Below, one piece after another: positions 49,694 to 63,845 of a stretch of DNA of 64,000 bases. The first letter of the stretch is position 1; each line of letters starts with the position of its first letter. This DNA comes from Nansenia antarctica (lineage: Eukaryota > Chordata > Actinopteri > Argentiniformes > Microstomatidae), in contig OZ022341.1 of NCBI GenBank assembly GCA_963989245.1, positions 59,155,031-59,219,030 on the forward strand. The letters run 5' to 3'. The notes under the pieces were generated by a model. It was not told the origin of the DNA and did not search any database. It saw only the letters and a list, made by a program, of their open reading frames with translations. The position numbers were made by a program, and so were the translations under genes.

Positions 49694-49780
49694 ATGGCTA
49701 CTGAAACAATATCCCCGGCATGTACTGGATCCAGTTTGCTGCAACCGATAAGCGAAATCATCAATCTCCCGTTGGACCAG
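49694..49780 (+). CDS. mboat2: First coding exon of membrane-bound O-acyltransferase 2
   Basis: An 87-nt exon encoding 29 residues, starting MATETISPACTGSS and ending SEIINLPLDQ before the donor gtacat. Human MBOAT2 begins with a short Ser/Thr-rich stretch, then SLLQPLS..LPIDQ, with an exon boundary before VNF, so the match is to the exact exon end. The enzyme is an ER multi-pass lysophospholipid acyltransferase. Only this N-terminal piece, before the first membrane helix, lies in the window; the His-containing catalytic part is beyond it. The position next to asap2 agrees with human 2p25. Short match, so the call leans on synteny as well as sequence. Confidence 0.85.
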
Positions 49781-51296
49781 GTACATATTTACGATGACTA
49801 AAATACGTCTTTTCAGTTGTATTTCCAGCATTCCGTCGCATGTCCAGAAATCGCATCAAAAGACCAACAGTAGGGTATTGCCGTGGTCTTTGATTTCACT
49901 ATCAAACCACGGAGATTTTTATTGCAAATTTTTTTTTGTCGTAGGGATGATTTGCGATTGCACTGATTCTATCGAGGTTCCTGTTCATTCTAACACAATT
50001 ATTGTCAGAAACAGGCATGACGGAAACGATTGTATGAAATCATACGCCGCCTTTAAATGTCACATTAAAATGTCAGATTTAGACAATAATGAATCTTCGC
50101 GGACAGCCTTGATGGTGGGTCGCTTATTTGAACAAAATGTTCTGCAGCTTTGTGTTTTCAGGATACACAGACGGCTTAGGCTACATTGATTCCAAGCACA
50201 TTTTATTTTACGTAGAATATGTTCAGAATTTTACTTCAACAGAAAGATATGTCTTTTAGAAAACCATGTATCTGTATTTAGCATAACATAGGCATACCTT
50301 CTAAAAAAAATACTGGTATGCAGCTGTTATTCACATATTGTGTTCTTAAGACCACTATGGAGTCTATGGTGTAACATATCCTAAATGCATAGGCTATTTT
50401 CAAGGCCTATTGCCAAATAAGGGACATGACAATACGAGACAAGACTAGACCATGATATACAGACTAGACTAGACCAATGATTTCTATTGGCCCTATCACA
50501 CTATAAGTGAACACTGAGATTACAGAATTAAATAAAAACAATTTGAGTTGACATGTGAAGCCCATGGATATCCTCAAGTCTCTCCCAGTTATATAGTTTT
50601 TCGTTTTGTAGTATTTGTTTTTACACCTTTCTCAAAGCCGAAATTGAGTGCATGCTGATTTGTCTTGTGCCTCATAGCCAATGCATAAAACTTGCAACAA
50701 CCTTGACTTAAGTGCTCTAATGAACTAGGTGAAGTATGGAGGCTCTCTCGCTAAGTAAGGTCACATCACATCTCTTGAATTGGAATCCTGCCCATTATTG
50801 GCTAGCATCATCTGTTCCCTCTGATTGCCTCCTTGTCATAAATCAGGGAGAAAGGAAAATGTCCTCTTGGCCAGCTTGTCACTTATAAAACCTGTCACTT
50901 AAGACCTAGGTGCTTATATTGCCTGGCCTCTTTGTTAACAATCAATGGACAACCGTGATCCCTTTTCCTTTATGTCTAAATATCTTTAATACCATTATCA
51001 AAATAAATAAAAAAAGATTAAGCCCATGGTTCATTTAGTGATGGAGCTGATGTGTTATTCAGATCATCATGCCTTCCCATTATTCATTCATTTCTAGTGT
51101 ATTTAGGGGTATTATCCTCATGCCTACATGAGCAAACACAGGACTGTGTACCCTATTCATCAACCTCTAAACACGTTAGTCACAGCTGAGTTGATAATTA
51201 AGTCAGACCCACTTGTCTGTGTTACTTAAAGATGACTGGTAATCTGTGGAGAGACAGAACAATAGGAAACATGCTAGAAGTAGTTGTAGTTCTCCT

Positions 51297-51403
<107 letters not shown>

Positions 51404-54281
51404 CCCCATCCAGCCAAGACAAACCTCCACTAAATGCCTCCTTTACATCACCTGCAGTATTTATGAAGGGGACGTAAACACTACCGTTGCCTGAATGTGT
51501 TCCACTTGACACCCCACCATGTAGAGAGATGTATGTATCAGGTGTGTTTGTTTGGTAACTTCACTGAGTGCGCTCCGTAAATATTTCCATTAGCGGTGCC
51601 TCCGTGGAGCAGCTTTGGTTCTTTGGTACATACTTACAACTCCATTTATACTCCCTAAGGTGTTCCTTCAACAGCCTTTTCTTCCTTTGAGGATTGTCTC
51701 CGGCAGTTTTTCTGTGCACAAAACATTGTGATGAACCCACCCCACCCTGTTTTGTCAGAATGTCAGCAAGTTATAGATGCAACATAATAATCCTAATAAC
51801 ATTATTACATGGCGTCTCCTCTGTCATTGATATTTCATTTTTCAGTCATCTCTGATGCATGCGTGGTATGACTATTACTGATATAATCTAATAAAGGGGC
51901 CATGTTCCAGACAGGAAGACTGTAATCTGAGCAGTGGCTCTCAGCTCTGTTAACACGGTTCTGACTCCCAATACTGGGCTGTAGCTATGGATCTGTGGCT
52001 CAGTGCAGCAAGGAAGGAGGCCGTAGGCTCACTGTGGACCCGTTCACCCCGCCTCCACATCATCCAATTGTTGGATTTTTCATTGTCTGGTTTCCCTCTA
52101 CGTATAGTGGTCATTTGTTGTTTGTTGGCTTGTTATCTGGGTAGTGGGTTTGTCCCCCTGCTGTCTTGTGGACCTTGTAGAGAGAGATTATTAATCCCTT
52201 GGTCCCCCGCTGCAGGTAGCTATGTCACATGTGCCTTCTGTAGCTTCCTTGTTGTTGGGGGCACAGGAACCTTTCAGAATCATTTTCAATTCCCATTACT
52301 GAGCTTTCCCTCAACAACACCACCGTGACCCACAGCAGATGTCCCCCATCATGCTCATATTTGGATATTTGTTATGTGTTACCACACCATACCATAAATA
52401 TATTCTATCAGATATTCTTGTTGTCTCTAATACTAGTTGTTTTACCGCTATCGCTGCACTGACGTAGGACGACAGTCCCATATTTCAGTGGTGACACAAT
52501 CTCTCCCACTCCCTCGCAATCTCCCTCTCACTCTTTGGATTTGAGCGTGAAAGTAATGTGATATTTGCCTGGGAAATTCCACACCAATTTGAGAGGCAGT
52601 CAGAGTGGCAGTGGCGTGATCCATCTGATCCAGTGGACTGACTCCACTTTCCTAGTCTGCTGTCTCTGTAGTCTGGCTCCTTATGGGGGATTAACAACAG
52701 GTTTAAGTGATGTTACTGTGTAAACCTACCTGCCACGCTAGAAAGAAAAGGAAAGGACCAAAAATGAAGCTAGGGGAGTCTGTCTGTGGCCTAGAGGTGG
52801 TCTGAGATGGATTTAGTTCAGATTTCTGCTTGGCTGCTCCCCTCTAATGCAGCCACACTGTCAAGTAAGCCTTTTCAGAATTCAGAATTTGACCAGGAGA
52901 AAAGGGTATCTTCAGCTCGCGCAGACACGTCCCCGAGTGACCCCAGGGAATCCCCTCACCCTGGGCAGATGAGCAGCTCAGAGGAGGAGCAATGCTAACT
53001 ATGCTCATGGCACAATCAGTTCTCACCAGTCATTGTGATATATGCTAAGTATTCTCTTTTACTAACTGAAAACTACAACATACACACTGAGAGGACACTG
53101 ATTAGGAGTCACTAGTAAGTACAGTACTCCTGGCATTCAGATCTGTGGTTTGATGGTGGGGGGGGGAGCAATGGGTTGAGCACAATTTGCACCTCTGTCT
53201 TTGGGTAAAGGCCCGGGTTGGAGATTTTCATATGCAGAGCAGGTGACACATGCTGAGTGTGAAATGTATCACATTTCCCTGTTAACTAATGCAATGAATG
53301 TTTTAGAAGGAAGTAGATGTGCTCAAGCTTTTGTATTCGCTGTAAATGGTTTGTGTGGTGTAACTGTTTTGATTTGTTTTTCGACTGAAACCATTCATGG
53401 CAGTGTTCCCCCACCAAGAGTTTGTGGGCCTGTGTGCTGCTGAACACTCGTGGTTCTCTGTGATTGGGACAGGGAGTAGAGTACGTTTTTCTGGCACAGT
53501 GACTGACCTTTTACATAAGGGATGTAACCAGCCAACCAAAGATAAAATGTGTAGCGTTGCTAATAATGCTGACTGTTCACTAGTACTCTAGTTAAGAACA
53601 GATGTGAATACATAGGGTGTTTGTATGTGTTTTCGGAATACCCCAGCTTGCTAATTTGTTCCTTATGTTCAGTTAAGGTTACGTGGCCATGGGGACTGGG
53701 TGTTCCTCTGCAGTGCTGGAGGCAGATGGATATGGCTGTGTGTCTCCCAGGGGGCTGGTAGGATCAGGATGTAGGCCCCTGATAGACTGTATTTAGGACT
53801 GCTGCTGACGAGCCTCTCTGAGGAGAGTCTCTCCAGAGACAACTGTGGGCTGAGGGCTAGGCTACACACGGTGCCGGATTTGGCTGAATTGGCGATGATT
53901 TGATATTGTTTTCTCCTCGCGGCCACATGACTCTGCAAGGGAGTTTCCGTACCGTATGTGGTATCGTGTGGTCGGCGATATGGGAGCGTGTGTTGAAAAA
54001 CGATGACGTAGAGTCACTGGATGAAAGCATTTGCTAAATCAAAAAAAATGTACATAGCAATATGGCCATGCCAACATAAACCAAGCCACTTGCCCCGATT
54101 GACATCATACGGACCAGGGGGTAGAGGAGGCTGAAAAGCCAGAGATATGTGTCTATCACAAATGTACATATGATAAGTAAGTAAGCCAGCTAATATATTC
54201 ATATATTTCATTGTGGCACGATCCGTCCTCCATATAGGTCTCAGATCCCTGGCCTAACGACTACTGGGACCATGCTCCTCT

Positions 54282-55749
54282 GGGGCCTAATTTCTAAAGC
54301 TTTGCGTAGAACTGGCGTAAACAGCTTGCGTACCTACGCAAAGAAAGAACAGTTTTACGCACATCAAGATTCAGATTTATAAAACGGTGTGCACGCAAGT
54401 GGAATTTGCGCACCGCTAGTCCCACGCCTGCTTCCCTTTATAAATCCCAATCAACCCTACATTTTGCACACGTGAATGAGCGTCTCGCCCCACCCTTTTT
54501 AACGCCCATATTTGCCTATAAATGGTCAGTGAAACGGCCGACAGAAGGGCGAAAAAAAGACATTTCACCCAGTCGATTTCTGCGCAAAAGTTCCGCGCAG
54601 CGAACGCGTCATAACAGTATGAAACTCTCCTCTCATCTATCATCTGCCAGACCATAGTACGTATATATTATCTATGTTCCAGACTGCATCGACAACGGAA
54701 TCAGTTTAAACATGATTCGTCCTACTGTTCACCGTATTATATATGATAATACATTTCATAAAGTATTGTTTAATAATTACAGATCAAATTAAATATGATT
54801 ACCGATTAAACTGTACAACATATTTGAGAGGTTGTTTTGAAAACAGATACCTCCCTTTGTATTTATTATCCTAAATCATGTATTTTCTTTTAGATTAGAT
54901 TAGATTCAACCTTATTGTCATTGACAAGTACTAAGACAAGGAAACTCAGTTCTTGATCTAACCAGAGTGCATTGTAGAAAAGCCATGGATGTTTCAAGTT
55001 TATTATCACATTACATTACACAAGTGTATGAGAGTAAAATTCTTAGGCTTCGGTTCCTGACATTGCAGCACAAGTCATAAGGCAATAGGCATAATACAAG
55101 TTAAAGGTGACAATATTACAGCTAAGACAGGATACACTAGTGATGCAACTAATAATAATAGATAGTTCAGTAATAAAGTGGCTGTGCGCTTAAAGTTTTC
55201 GTAGTCTGTATACATGGGGTGTGCTTGGGGATGATAGTCAATTGTTTACAGTGGGCTTGTTCATGTTCTTCAATGTATGCATATTGCAATCATTGGACTT
55301 ATTACTGTGAAGTCAATTGTGGACGGTGGTCAACTTGTTCATGTCCAGCCTCGCTCTATGTGCAATATGAATGTAAAAAGTTATATTTGCATGGATATCA
55401 ATATGATACGTACAGTAAAGATATATGTACAGTGTGATGTGTACAGGACAAGGGCGAATAAGACATGTGCAGTGTGCACGTACTGTATATCCTTTGTGTG
55501 TGTATACTCTTTATATAATACGTGAGAGGTCATATTTCGATTTATGTTGGTGGAAATGGTATCCGTTTCTAAAGTTTCATCCTTCTGCCAGCGGAGTCGC
55601 AATTGCTCATTTCTCCAGTTTCTATGCGTACGCATGGGTCCAAGTGTGCGTTGAGGTGAAAAAGTTCATTTTTTTATAAATCCCAAAATTGCGAGACAAT
55701 TTGCATACGCACGTTTTTGGGCGTACGCAAGCTCTATAAATGAGGCCCC
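54282..55749. mobile_element. PIF/Harbinger-like non-autonomous element
   Basis: 1.47 kb with inverted ends GGGGCCTAATTTCTAAAGCT and the complement of GGGGCCTCATTTATAGAGCT, followed by GCGTACGC-rich arms. It contains other repeats (ATTCAACCTTATTGTCATTG, 54903) and no transposase. Confidence 0.65.
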
Positions 55750-55775
55750 TGGGCTATGACCGATTGACCTGATCC

Positions 55776-55780
<5 letters not shown>

Positions 55781-55822
<42 letters not shown>
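55781..55822. repeat. GT microsatellite
   Basis: (GT)n just outside the Harbinger-like element. Confidence 0.95.
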
Positions 55823-55823
<1 letters not shown>

Positions 55824-56923
55824 TGAGGGCGTGCGTGCGTGCATGCACAAGCCCATGCGTAAATGATGTGAGTACTAGGTAAATTATTTGTGCTAGATTA
55901 ATCATCAATCCATTTTTTATTTTTTATTTAATTGTTTTACTTCTTGCCCATAAAAGGCAGAGTATTATTCAGATGCTGATTCAGTGTTTGGCTACCATTT
56001 TATGCTCTGTAAATATTTAGCTTGGCCATACAGTAGGTTATAATCTTAATGGGGATCTTCCATTTACTCTGGAATCATCGTCCTTTTTTGCTAAAATGAA
56101 AATCAAACCATAATGTATGGTAGAGCAGCAGGCATCTGCTATGGGAAGTCTTTTATGTGGCGAAGCTAATTAATTTAACAAACCTCTTGGGGTTGAGAAT
56201 CTCTATGATGTTGAAAGTGTTTTAGAGACAGCCATTGACCCTGTTACTCAGCATTTTCACTCACACACAGGAGGAAAATAGACCGTACAGCCAGTCCACC
56301 CCCCTCCCCCACCCCCCTTGGCTAAGAGGTTTCTGTTTCTACTACGAGAACAGATACTGTATAAGAGAGTGGATGGAAATAATTTGCATTTATGGTAGAG
56401 CTGTGGATCATTGAAAGTAGTTCAAGATCTGTTATTTCCACATATGGAATGTGCATGTCAGGGGTCTTAGACAAACCTCACTTGATATTCAGAATAATTG
56501 AAGGAGTAATTGTTTTTTTACAAAGCAATTATTGTCTATACTTTTCAGGCATTTGATGGTACTTTCAGCCAATAAGCGCTGTGTGAGACATGGCTATGTT
56601 CTCTCTCTGTGTTGTACTGTACATGAGTAGTCTGTCTCGACACTGCTTGCTCTTGGCTGCTCACTGCTGTTGTACCCTCCGAAAACACTTCCTTCCTTCT
56701 GTGTTAGCAACATCTTCCTGGAGGAGGGCCAGAGATCATTCTGGAACATGATGGGGAATTTCCACTGTTCCTGTATTTGAATAATACGAATGTCTGTATG
56801 TGTATAGGATTGGCTGGAGATGTAGGCTACTGTACAATAGATAGCTGAAATACAATCGATTTGCGCCTCACCGGATTGTGACTGGGTAGCCTTGAACACT
56901 GCTGGGTCAATGTACCGTACCAC

Positions 56924-57267
56924 CAGCACTCAAGTTGAGGGGGGATGAGGGGGGATGGCATCCCCCCTGAAATAGAAACGTTCAAAATCATTCAAAAACC
57001 TTCTAAAACTGCCATCCCCCCTTTCCATCCCTTATGTCATTTTATCAATGAACGTGGTATTTCTGCTATTTCAACATTTAGTTTTATGCATATTGAGTAA
57101 AATACTGTGGGCGAGGTGGGGGGGCACGCACACATGCAATGACATTTTTACCAAGTCACTGACACTGAAGTCACTGACACTGTGAGGATGCAAAAATTGT
57201 CCCCATATGATAAAATCCACCATTCCCCCCTGATTTTTTACTGATTTCTTTTACAACTTGAGTACTG
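56924..57267. mobile_element. Inverted-repeat element
   Basis: Ends CAGCACTCAAGTTG and CAACTTGAGTACTG, 344 bp. Flanks GTACCAC and GTAGCAC look like a decayed target duplication. The inside is rich in GGGGGGATG and its complement. Confidence 0.55.
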
Positions 57268-58198
57268 GTAGCACTGTAATGAGATTAAGGCCCGGTTGCC
57301 GATCGAGTCTTACCCCCAGACTGGCGTAACCTTTCAAGATTGTTAAAGAACAGTACTGTTGTTCACGGCAGAGAGATGATATCGATATTGATATGTTAGT
57401 GACCTGGCTAGTGGGGTTATGCAGAGGATGTTGCCCTTTAGTGAGTGATTCATTCTCTGTGTCACCCAGACTCTGTCACCCTACGACCCCCCACCCAGGC
57501 TACCAGTAAAGCCTTTGATTAGGAGCTTGATAGATGCATTCGTTTTGCTCTTCTGTCCTACTAGTATGCACTTCAATTGAATATCATTCCCCTGCATAGG
57601 TCATCAGAAGCTGTAGGCCCACCGATTCCCTCTGTCTCTTATGGCCAAACCAAGGCCTCACTTGGCCTTGAGAGAGGCTACTGTAGAGCAGTGTATGAAT
57701 TCTCGGCACTATCAGTTCTGATAAAACCGCAATAGCTTAGCATGCTATTACTCTGTGTAAGTGTATGACTGTCTTTAGCCAGGGGATGCTTTATGGGGAG
57801 TATACATCGAGCTGCGTCGTAGTGGCCTCTTACTCTGAGATGAATAATTGAGTGTCTAATGTATTGCGCTGAGAGAGCACTTAGTGTTCATAGGAGATTT
57901 AATCATCTGAGTGCAACTGTTTGCTGCTGTGTAATGCTTGGTGGTATGGCAAGGGCAGATGTTTGACTGGGCGAGGGGGGGTTCAGGGGTTAACAGCAGG
58001 CTTTAGACCAGCCTGGTACCGTACAGGTGGCTACTGTTCAACAGGCATTCCTCTGAGGTTGGACTGAGGTATTTGTGGCTGTGTCTCTGGAGCGTGGCCT
58101 GGGAGATGGAGTGGTTGAAGACAGGAAAACGGAAAGGCGGAACTGAAAAAAGGGCAATCAGCCACTGAAGTAAAACGTGATGGTAGAGACTAGAGAGG

Positions 58199-58290
58199 TG
58201 TGTGCGTGTGTGCGTGTGCGTGTGCGTGTGCGCGCGTGTGTGTGCGTGTGTGTGTGCGTGTGTGTGTACGCGTGTGCGTCTGTACATGTG
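58199..58290. repeat. GT/GC-rich microsatellite
   Basis: Imperfect (GTGTGC)n and (GT)n. Confidence 0.9.
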
Positions 58291-58389
58291 TGTGGTGCCA
58301 GCTGGGTTGCAGCACTCTGGTTTGAGCTGAGTCAGTCTAAAGCCTATGATGTCACAGACGGCTCTCTGGATAGGGGTTAATGAGGGAAT

Positions 58390-58615
58390 TAACTTATTCC
58401 TTATTCCAAAGCGACTTAATCGATACATTTGACTAAGTAAGTGAATCATCAATCCACCAGTCGTAGCAGGAAAAGCAATCTAGATCAGCCATTGGCAGTC
58501 GTCGTGCTAGAAGAAGGACGTTTTTTTATTTTTTATTTTGTATTAGTAGACACTGGAGAAACAGTACACGGGGGTAGTAGATATCTCAGGATGAGCAGTT
58601 AAGGTGTAGCCTGAG
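58390..58615. mobile_element. Fish repeat, AGCAGACGCCTTATTCC core, truncated
   Basis: Starts in CCTTATTCCAAAGCGACTTA and runs through CACCAGTCGTAGCAGGAAAA to TCAGGATGAGCAGTTAAGGT. Confidence 0.65.
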
Positions 58616-59359
58616 CCCGACGTAACCCTTTTGATGTATTCTGTTTTCTTCCCTTCTGGCAGGGAGACATTGATTTGCAGTGCTCATACGCTATTGATGT
58701 CTCCAGCCATGAGAAAGTTACTGAATTAAAATTGCATAATGTATGTTTATACATTTGATCTATGAAGAGAGATTGTTTGAATAATTGTTGTTTGCCCCTG
58801 ACAGTGTTTTCATATCCGATATGTTTTTGATCGGGGTAGATGACTTTGCATACAATCAAGCCATCTGTAGTTGTAGGTCACAAACACAAAGATACGTCAT
58901 TTTTATTCAGACTATGTGACAAGATCAAGCTCAATCCTCATAAACATGGCTCTGGGATGAAAGGACTGAAATGTGGAGCCTATATAATCAGTTAGTGGCA
59001 GCATATTGCAGTCACAGTGATGTGACAGATGATTGTAAAAAGATGGCCGCCGTTCAGCACCCCAACCTCCTCCTTGCTTTGAGAAGGCTGCATTGTCTCC
59101 TAGCAACAAGCTTCTAAAAGATCCCTTCCATCACAGGGGCCAATGAGCCTGAAAAATGTCCTCATTGAGGAGGATGTGTGTGTCCTCTCTACCATCCCTT
59201 TCATTTGAAGTTGCACTTAATCTCACCGTCATGGTCATATCCCGTGACTGTGTGCAAATTAAAGGCTACTGCGACCACTACTTTCCATATGGAAATATCA
59301 TACAGTAGTCAGGATCGCTCTAGAGGATTTAATATATATACAGTATATATATATATATA

Positions 59360-59566
59360 TATGTTACGGTACATGTGGGAATACGGTACATGTGGGAAAG
59401 CTAGGGTTAGGGTTAGGTGCTAGGGTGACTTGGTACATGCTGGCATGTCTAATCCTACCCCTAACCTTAACCCTAACCCTACCCCTACCCCTAACCCTAA
59501 CCCTAGCACCTAACCCTAACCCTAGTTTTCTCACATGTACCGTATTCCCACATGTACCATAACATA
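59360..59566. mobile_element. Foldback element containing telomere-like repeats
   Basis: Two 66-bp arms (59360-59425 and 59501-59566) are inverted copies with three mismatches. Each arm holds two GGTACATGTGGGAA-type motifs and ends in GGGTTAGGGTTAGG. The centre is (CCCTAA)n with CCCCTA variants. Confidence 0.8.
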
Positions 59567-60832
59567 GAGATATTTGTATGATTCTACTGTATTTGTGTGA
59601 GAGGAAGTAATAGTAGTGTGGGGGAGGTGAAGAGGAAGCCAGGGAGGAGGGTGGTGATGTATTGGTCCCCCCATTCTGTCATCTTCTCTGGGCGCTGCCT
59701 CATCTTTGCCTTGTGTTGTGCAGTACTTTTCCACACAACGTCTGACATATTGTGTAATCCTTTTGTTTTGCCATTTGTTGGTGATAAAGGCCTAAAAACT
59801 CCTCACCTCACTAAATGTATCTTATGTCATGCTGAGGTGGTATTATTTTGATAGAATGTAATGATGTGATGATGCTGCCTTAGACGCTGGTTTCTGATTG
59901 GATAGTGGTTGTTCACATCAGCCATTGTACAATAGGAAGTTGAATTGAATTCCTAACTGTCAATAGTATACAATCGATTTTCTTATCCGCACAGAATGAC
60001 CATATATTTATCTAAAGGGGTTCTTGTTAGCATCCATGAGAGATATTTCTGTCCAGCATCCCTCTCTCTCTCTCTCTACAGGGAAGGTTGCCCCTGGTCT
60101 CTCGAGCAGAAAATAGGATTTATCTGGCCACCAGCAAGTCGCCAGACTGACACTTTCTCTCACACACAGAGTGTAGTGTATCCCCCAACTTTGTCTCAAC
60201 TCAGTGCTATTGGCCTGCGTCTGAACCCAATGCATCTGAACCTGAATCTGAGTTCAACTCGGAGCTGGAGAAGGACCATCTCTGGTTCCTTCCATTCCCA
60301 TGACTCATTCATACAGTTGAAATACTGTAGTGTAAATGGAGAGCGTTAATGGATGAAAGAGCAAAGAGCGTAAACTCAAGAAGAAGACGTGGGGCTTGGG
60401 TGTCTGGACAGGGCGTACAGAAGAGGAGGTGGTGAACTGCACAGCCGTCTGTGGTACTATGATGTATTAATGAGAGGTAGATGAATTCGGGGCAGGATTC
60501 TTAAGTAGGTCTGCTCCTCCCTCATAACTCTCAGTCAGACTCTCTTTTCACTGCTCATCTCAAAAGGCATCAATCTCCCTGTGTTGGCAAGTTATAAAGG
60601 AAACTTTGGTGCGCTGGTGGCTTCCTCTGTGTTTTCGGTGAGAGTATCGTTTTGATCGACAGAAAGCACCCTGTATTGGAAACTGAGCCCCCACATTCTG
60701 GATGATCCCGCAGTGCGATTTTTTCCGTTATCTGCAGTTGATTGAATTGGGGGCTTTGTATCCCTGTTCTGTGTACTTGGATCACGCTGTTGCCTCCGTC
60801 ATTGGAAGGGGTTCCACTTCACATACACATAT

Positions 60833-61194
60833 CAGGGTTCCCGCGCTGGTCTTAAAAAGCCTTAAAGTCTAAAATCCAGTAATACAATTTACAAGGCCTA
60901 AAAAGGTCTCAAATGTCAGTTATTCGGTCTAAAAATGAGGTGCTAGGTCTTAAAAACGTGATCCTGCAAGGAAATCAGTCCAACCGCATATATTTACGCG
61001 GAAATTAGTCTGAACCCAAAAAATGCCAATTCGCTTCTTTTTTTGTCTGTATGGCAGTGAAATCCCTCATTTCATCACCTCGAGGATGACAAAAAGCTAT
61101 CATATGGTGTCGCGAATAGGTCTAAAATTCTATTCAAAGAGGTCTAAAAAGGTCTAAAAGGCCTTAAATTTGACATGTTGAAACTTGAACCCTG
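60833..61194. mobile_element. hAT-like MITE, family B, inverted
   Basis: 362 bp, CAGGGTTCCCGCGCTGG to TTGAACCCTG, with 6-bp duplication ACATAT (60827-60832 and 61195-61200). In mboat2 intron 1. Confidence 0.8.
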
Positions 61195-61987
61195 ACATAT
61201 ACAGTAGTCTCGACCCACGTTTTGGATCATCTCCCCTTCGGTGGACCGTTCTCATGCAAAGGCCCCTCACAGGGTTGTTGATGGATGTCCTCGTGCTGGG
61301 TAGCCTAGGGAAAGAACAGAGGAATGAACACAGAAGACTGAAAGGCAATCAGCCTAGTCAAACAATACTGCTGTCAGCTGTCCTCAGAACAGCCGGGCCA
61401 GGGCTCGATATTTAGGGGCTGCCTGAGACTTGCAGAGGCTTCCAGGGATCGACCCACCTGTCAGCCAGCCAGGACAAGCCAGACTGCAGGCCTGCCTGGG
61501 TGGGATACCGGGGCCAAGGCTGTACCACAGAGTCTCAAAGGAACCGTGACGTCTTAGAGGCTCCGGCCACTTGGTATTCAGGTTAAGTGATCAGGGCCTA
61601 ACAAATGGATCACTTTCATTCAAATGTTTTCATCACAAAATGATGGCAGTGTGACGCAGTCGGAGCTAACTGCTCCCACGCAATAAATTGTCTGCATTTC
61701 ATGGGCACGTTGTGGTCAAGGCAAATGTATGCGATGAATAATTTTCTCTTGTTTCTCTCATTCTTGACAATGGCTGTGAACTCCATCTGAAGTGCTGCTG
61801 ATGATATGAATCAGTTGGTTCATAAAAATGGTTCCCTTTTTAAAAAAAATTGTCGTCAGAGATTGTCGTTGAGGAGAGCTCTTGTCTGTTCAGCATTCAA
61901 GGACTTACCGGGAGAGCGGAGTCTATGCTAATGTCTGGAACTTTTGGATTTGTGTGCACTGTGCAGGATTAGTGGTGTTTGTTTGCA

Positions 61988-61989
<2 letters not shown>

Positions 61990-62059
<70 letters not shown>
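61990..62059. repeat. GT microsatellite
   Basis: About 35 GT units. Confidence 0.97.
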
Positions 62060-62060
<1 letters not shown>

Positions 62061-62705
62061 AGCAGCAGCGGCTGGGAGGAAGGTGCATGCAAGGCCTAGC
62101 AGAGGGAATATGGCTCCACAGAGAGAGAGTTTGCTTGGCATTGTTGTGGCTGTATAAAAACAAAACTAGTAGACCTGGAACTGCAGACATTGTACACTAT
62201 CTATGCTCATACAGCATACTTGCTATACTATATTACTATAGTAAATAGGTATTATGAGTAGCCAATCACAGGCTTTTTTAATGTGGAAAATCGACACGGT
62301 ACACAATGCTATTGTCCCTGGATTCCTACTGTAGCTTTTGCATTGTCATTGTTGCTGCTTTGTACTAAACTCAAGCTGTCCAAACAGTGCAGAGGAGATA
62401 AGGGTTTGAAGACTCTCTCCCCGCTGCCAGGAACCATAGCAGGAGTCCAGAACCCAGCTGCTATTTGATATCACCCAGCCAGCAACAGGAGAGGATGAAA
62501 AAGGGCTGGGAATGTTCATAACTTCATATTTACTCGCTGCCTTGCCAAACACTGACTTCACTTGTTTAATAAGTCAAAGACGGCAGACGGCCTTAGAGAA
62601 CGGAATGCAACTATTGCTCACCTATAACATCAGGCCATTATGGAATGGTTTTTAGTAAACAGATATTAAATACTCGTCCCAAACCTTACATTGTAAACCT
62701 TTTTA

Positions 62706-62752
62706 CCCCCCCCTCCCCAATTCCCTTCTCCCCCCCCCCCCCCCCCCCCCAA
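62706..62752. repeat. Poly-C tract
   Basis: C-rich stretch with a long C run flanked by two AATTCCCTTC copies; its true length may be uncertain. Confidence 0.8.
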
Positions 62753-63845
62753 TTCCCTTCCCCCAGAAATGTGTGTGTGTGTTTTGCTTAATCTCTGGTT
62801 AACCTGTACTGTATGACTACTGCGAGGTTCCTTAAACTCAGAATGGGCCTGTTATTTAAGTGTGCCGCCTCGTTTTAGTGCACAGCTTGCCAGCAGATGG
62901 CTGCTTACATAAAAACGCCTGGAGAGTCAACTGACTTGGCCTATTGAACATGGCAGATTCTCCCCCTGCCTATCTTCTGACCCCATTAGTTTATCTCTGT
63001 GTGCGCGACACATCTTCCCGTAATGGATGCTTGATGAAGGGAGAGGCGAACGATACAAGCACGTCATAACATCTTCTGACGCCATTGATGTCTAAACTGA
63101 GGAGCCCATGCTGACAGTACCGAGGTGCATGCAAATGATTTCTATGTTTTTTTCGTGCTAGCTTGGTAGAATGTGTCAGAGTAGAGAGAGAGTGCACTTG
63201 GCTGTAGTGGTTAAGGCCCTGCCCATGTTGGAGTATGGATGGTTGTCATTCTGAGGTGGAACCATGCATGTGTGAGTGTTTACGTAATGCTCCCCCGACT
63301 CTGGTGTTTAAACAGAGAGATGTCTGCTGTTGCTGAATGCCAGGGGGATATTGGGTTACATACATGTATGTAGAGGAGTGAGGGCAGACAGGTTTTACAG
63401 TATGTGTCACCTGTTTACTATACTGTGTTAAAAGCTATTTAGGGCCTCACATAGACTTCCCTGATAGGCGGAGAGAGAGACACTAAGTACAAAAACATCG
63501 CAGTCATAAATCTGGTATATATCTGACTCCAGTGAGATGACTGTTTTGACTGAACTGAAGAATTGTATTACTCTGTTATTAGACATGTATTATATGTATT
63601 CCTATAATTTTTGCAATTTTTACCAAGGCAATTCCGGAGTCTTATTCTATATATTGAAAATGCATGAACTCTGATGAATGCACAGTGCTTTCTGGAGATT
63701 GCTTCTGTGTAGTGGTTGAAACATCTGCCCCCAGGCAGCCATGCACTCAGGTAGTGTTCCATATAAGGGGTTTCTATGACGATGAGGAGGATGATGACGA
63801 TAAAGATGATGTCAATAAAGCATGGCATGGCATGTTTGCCCTGGG

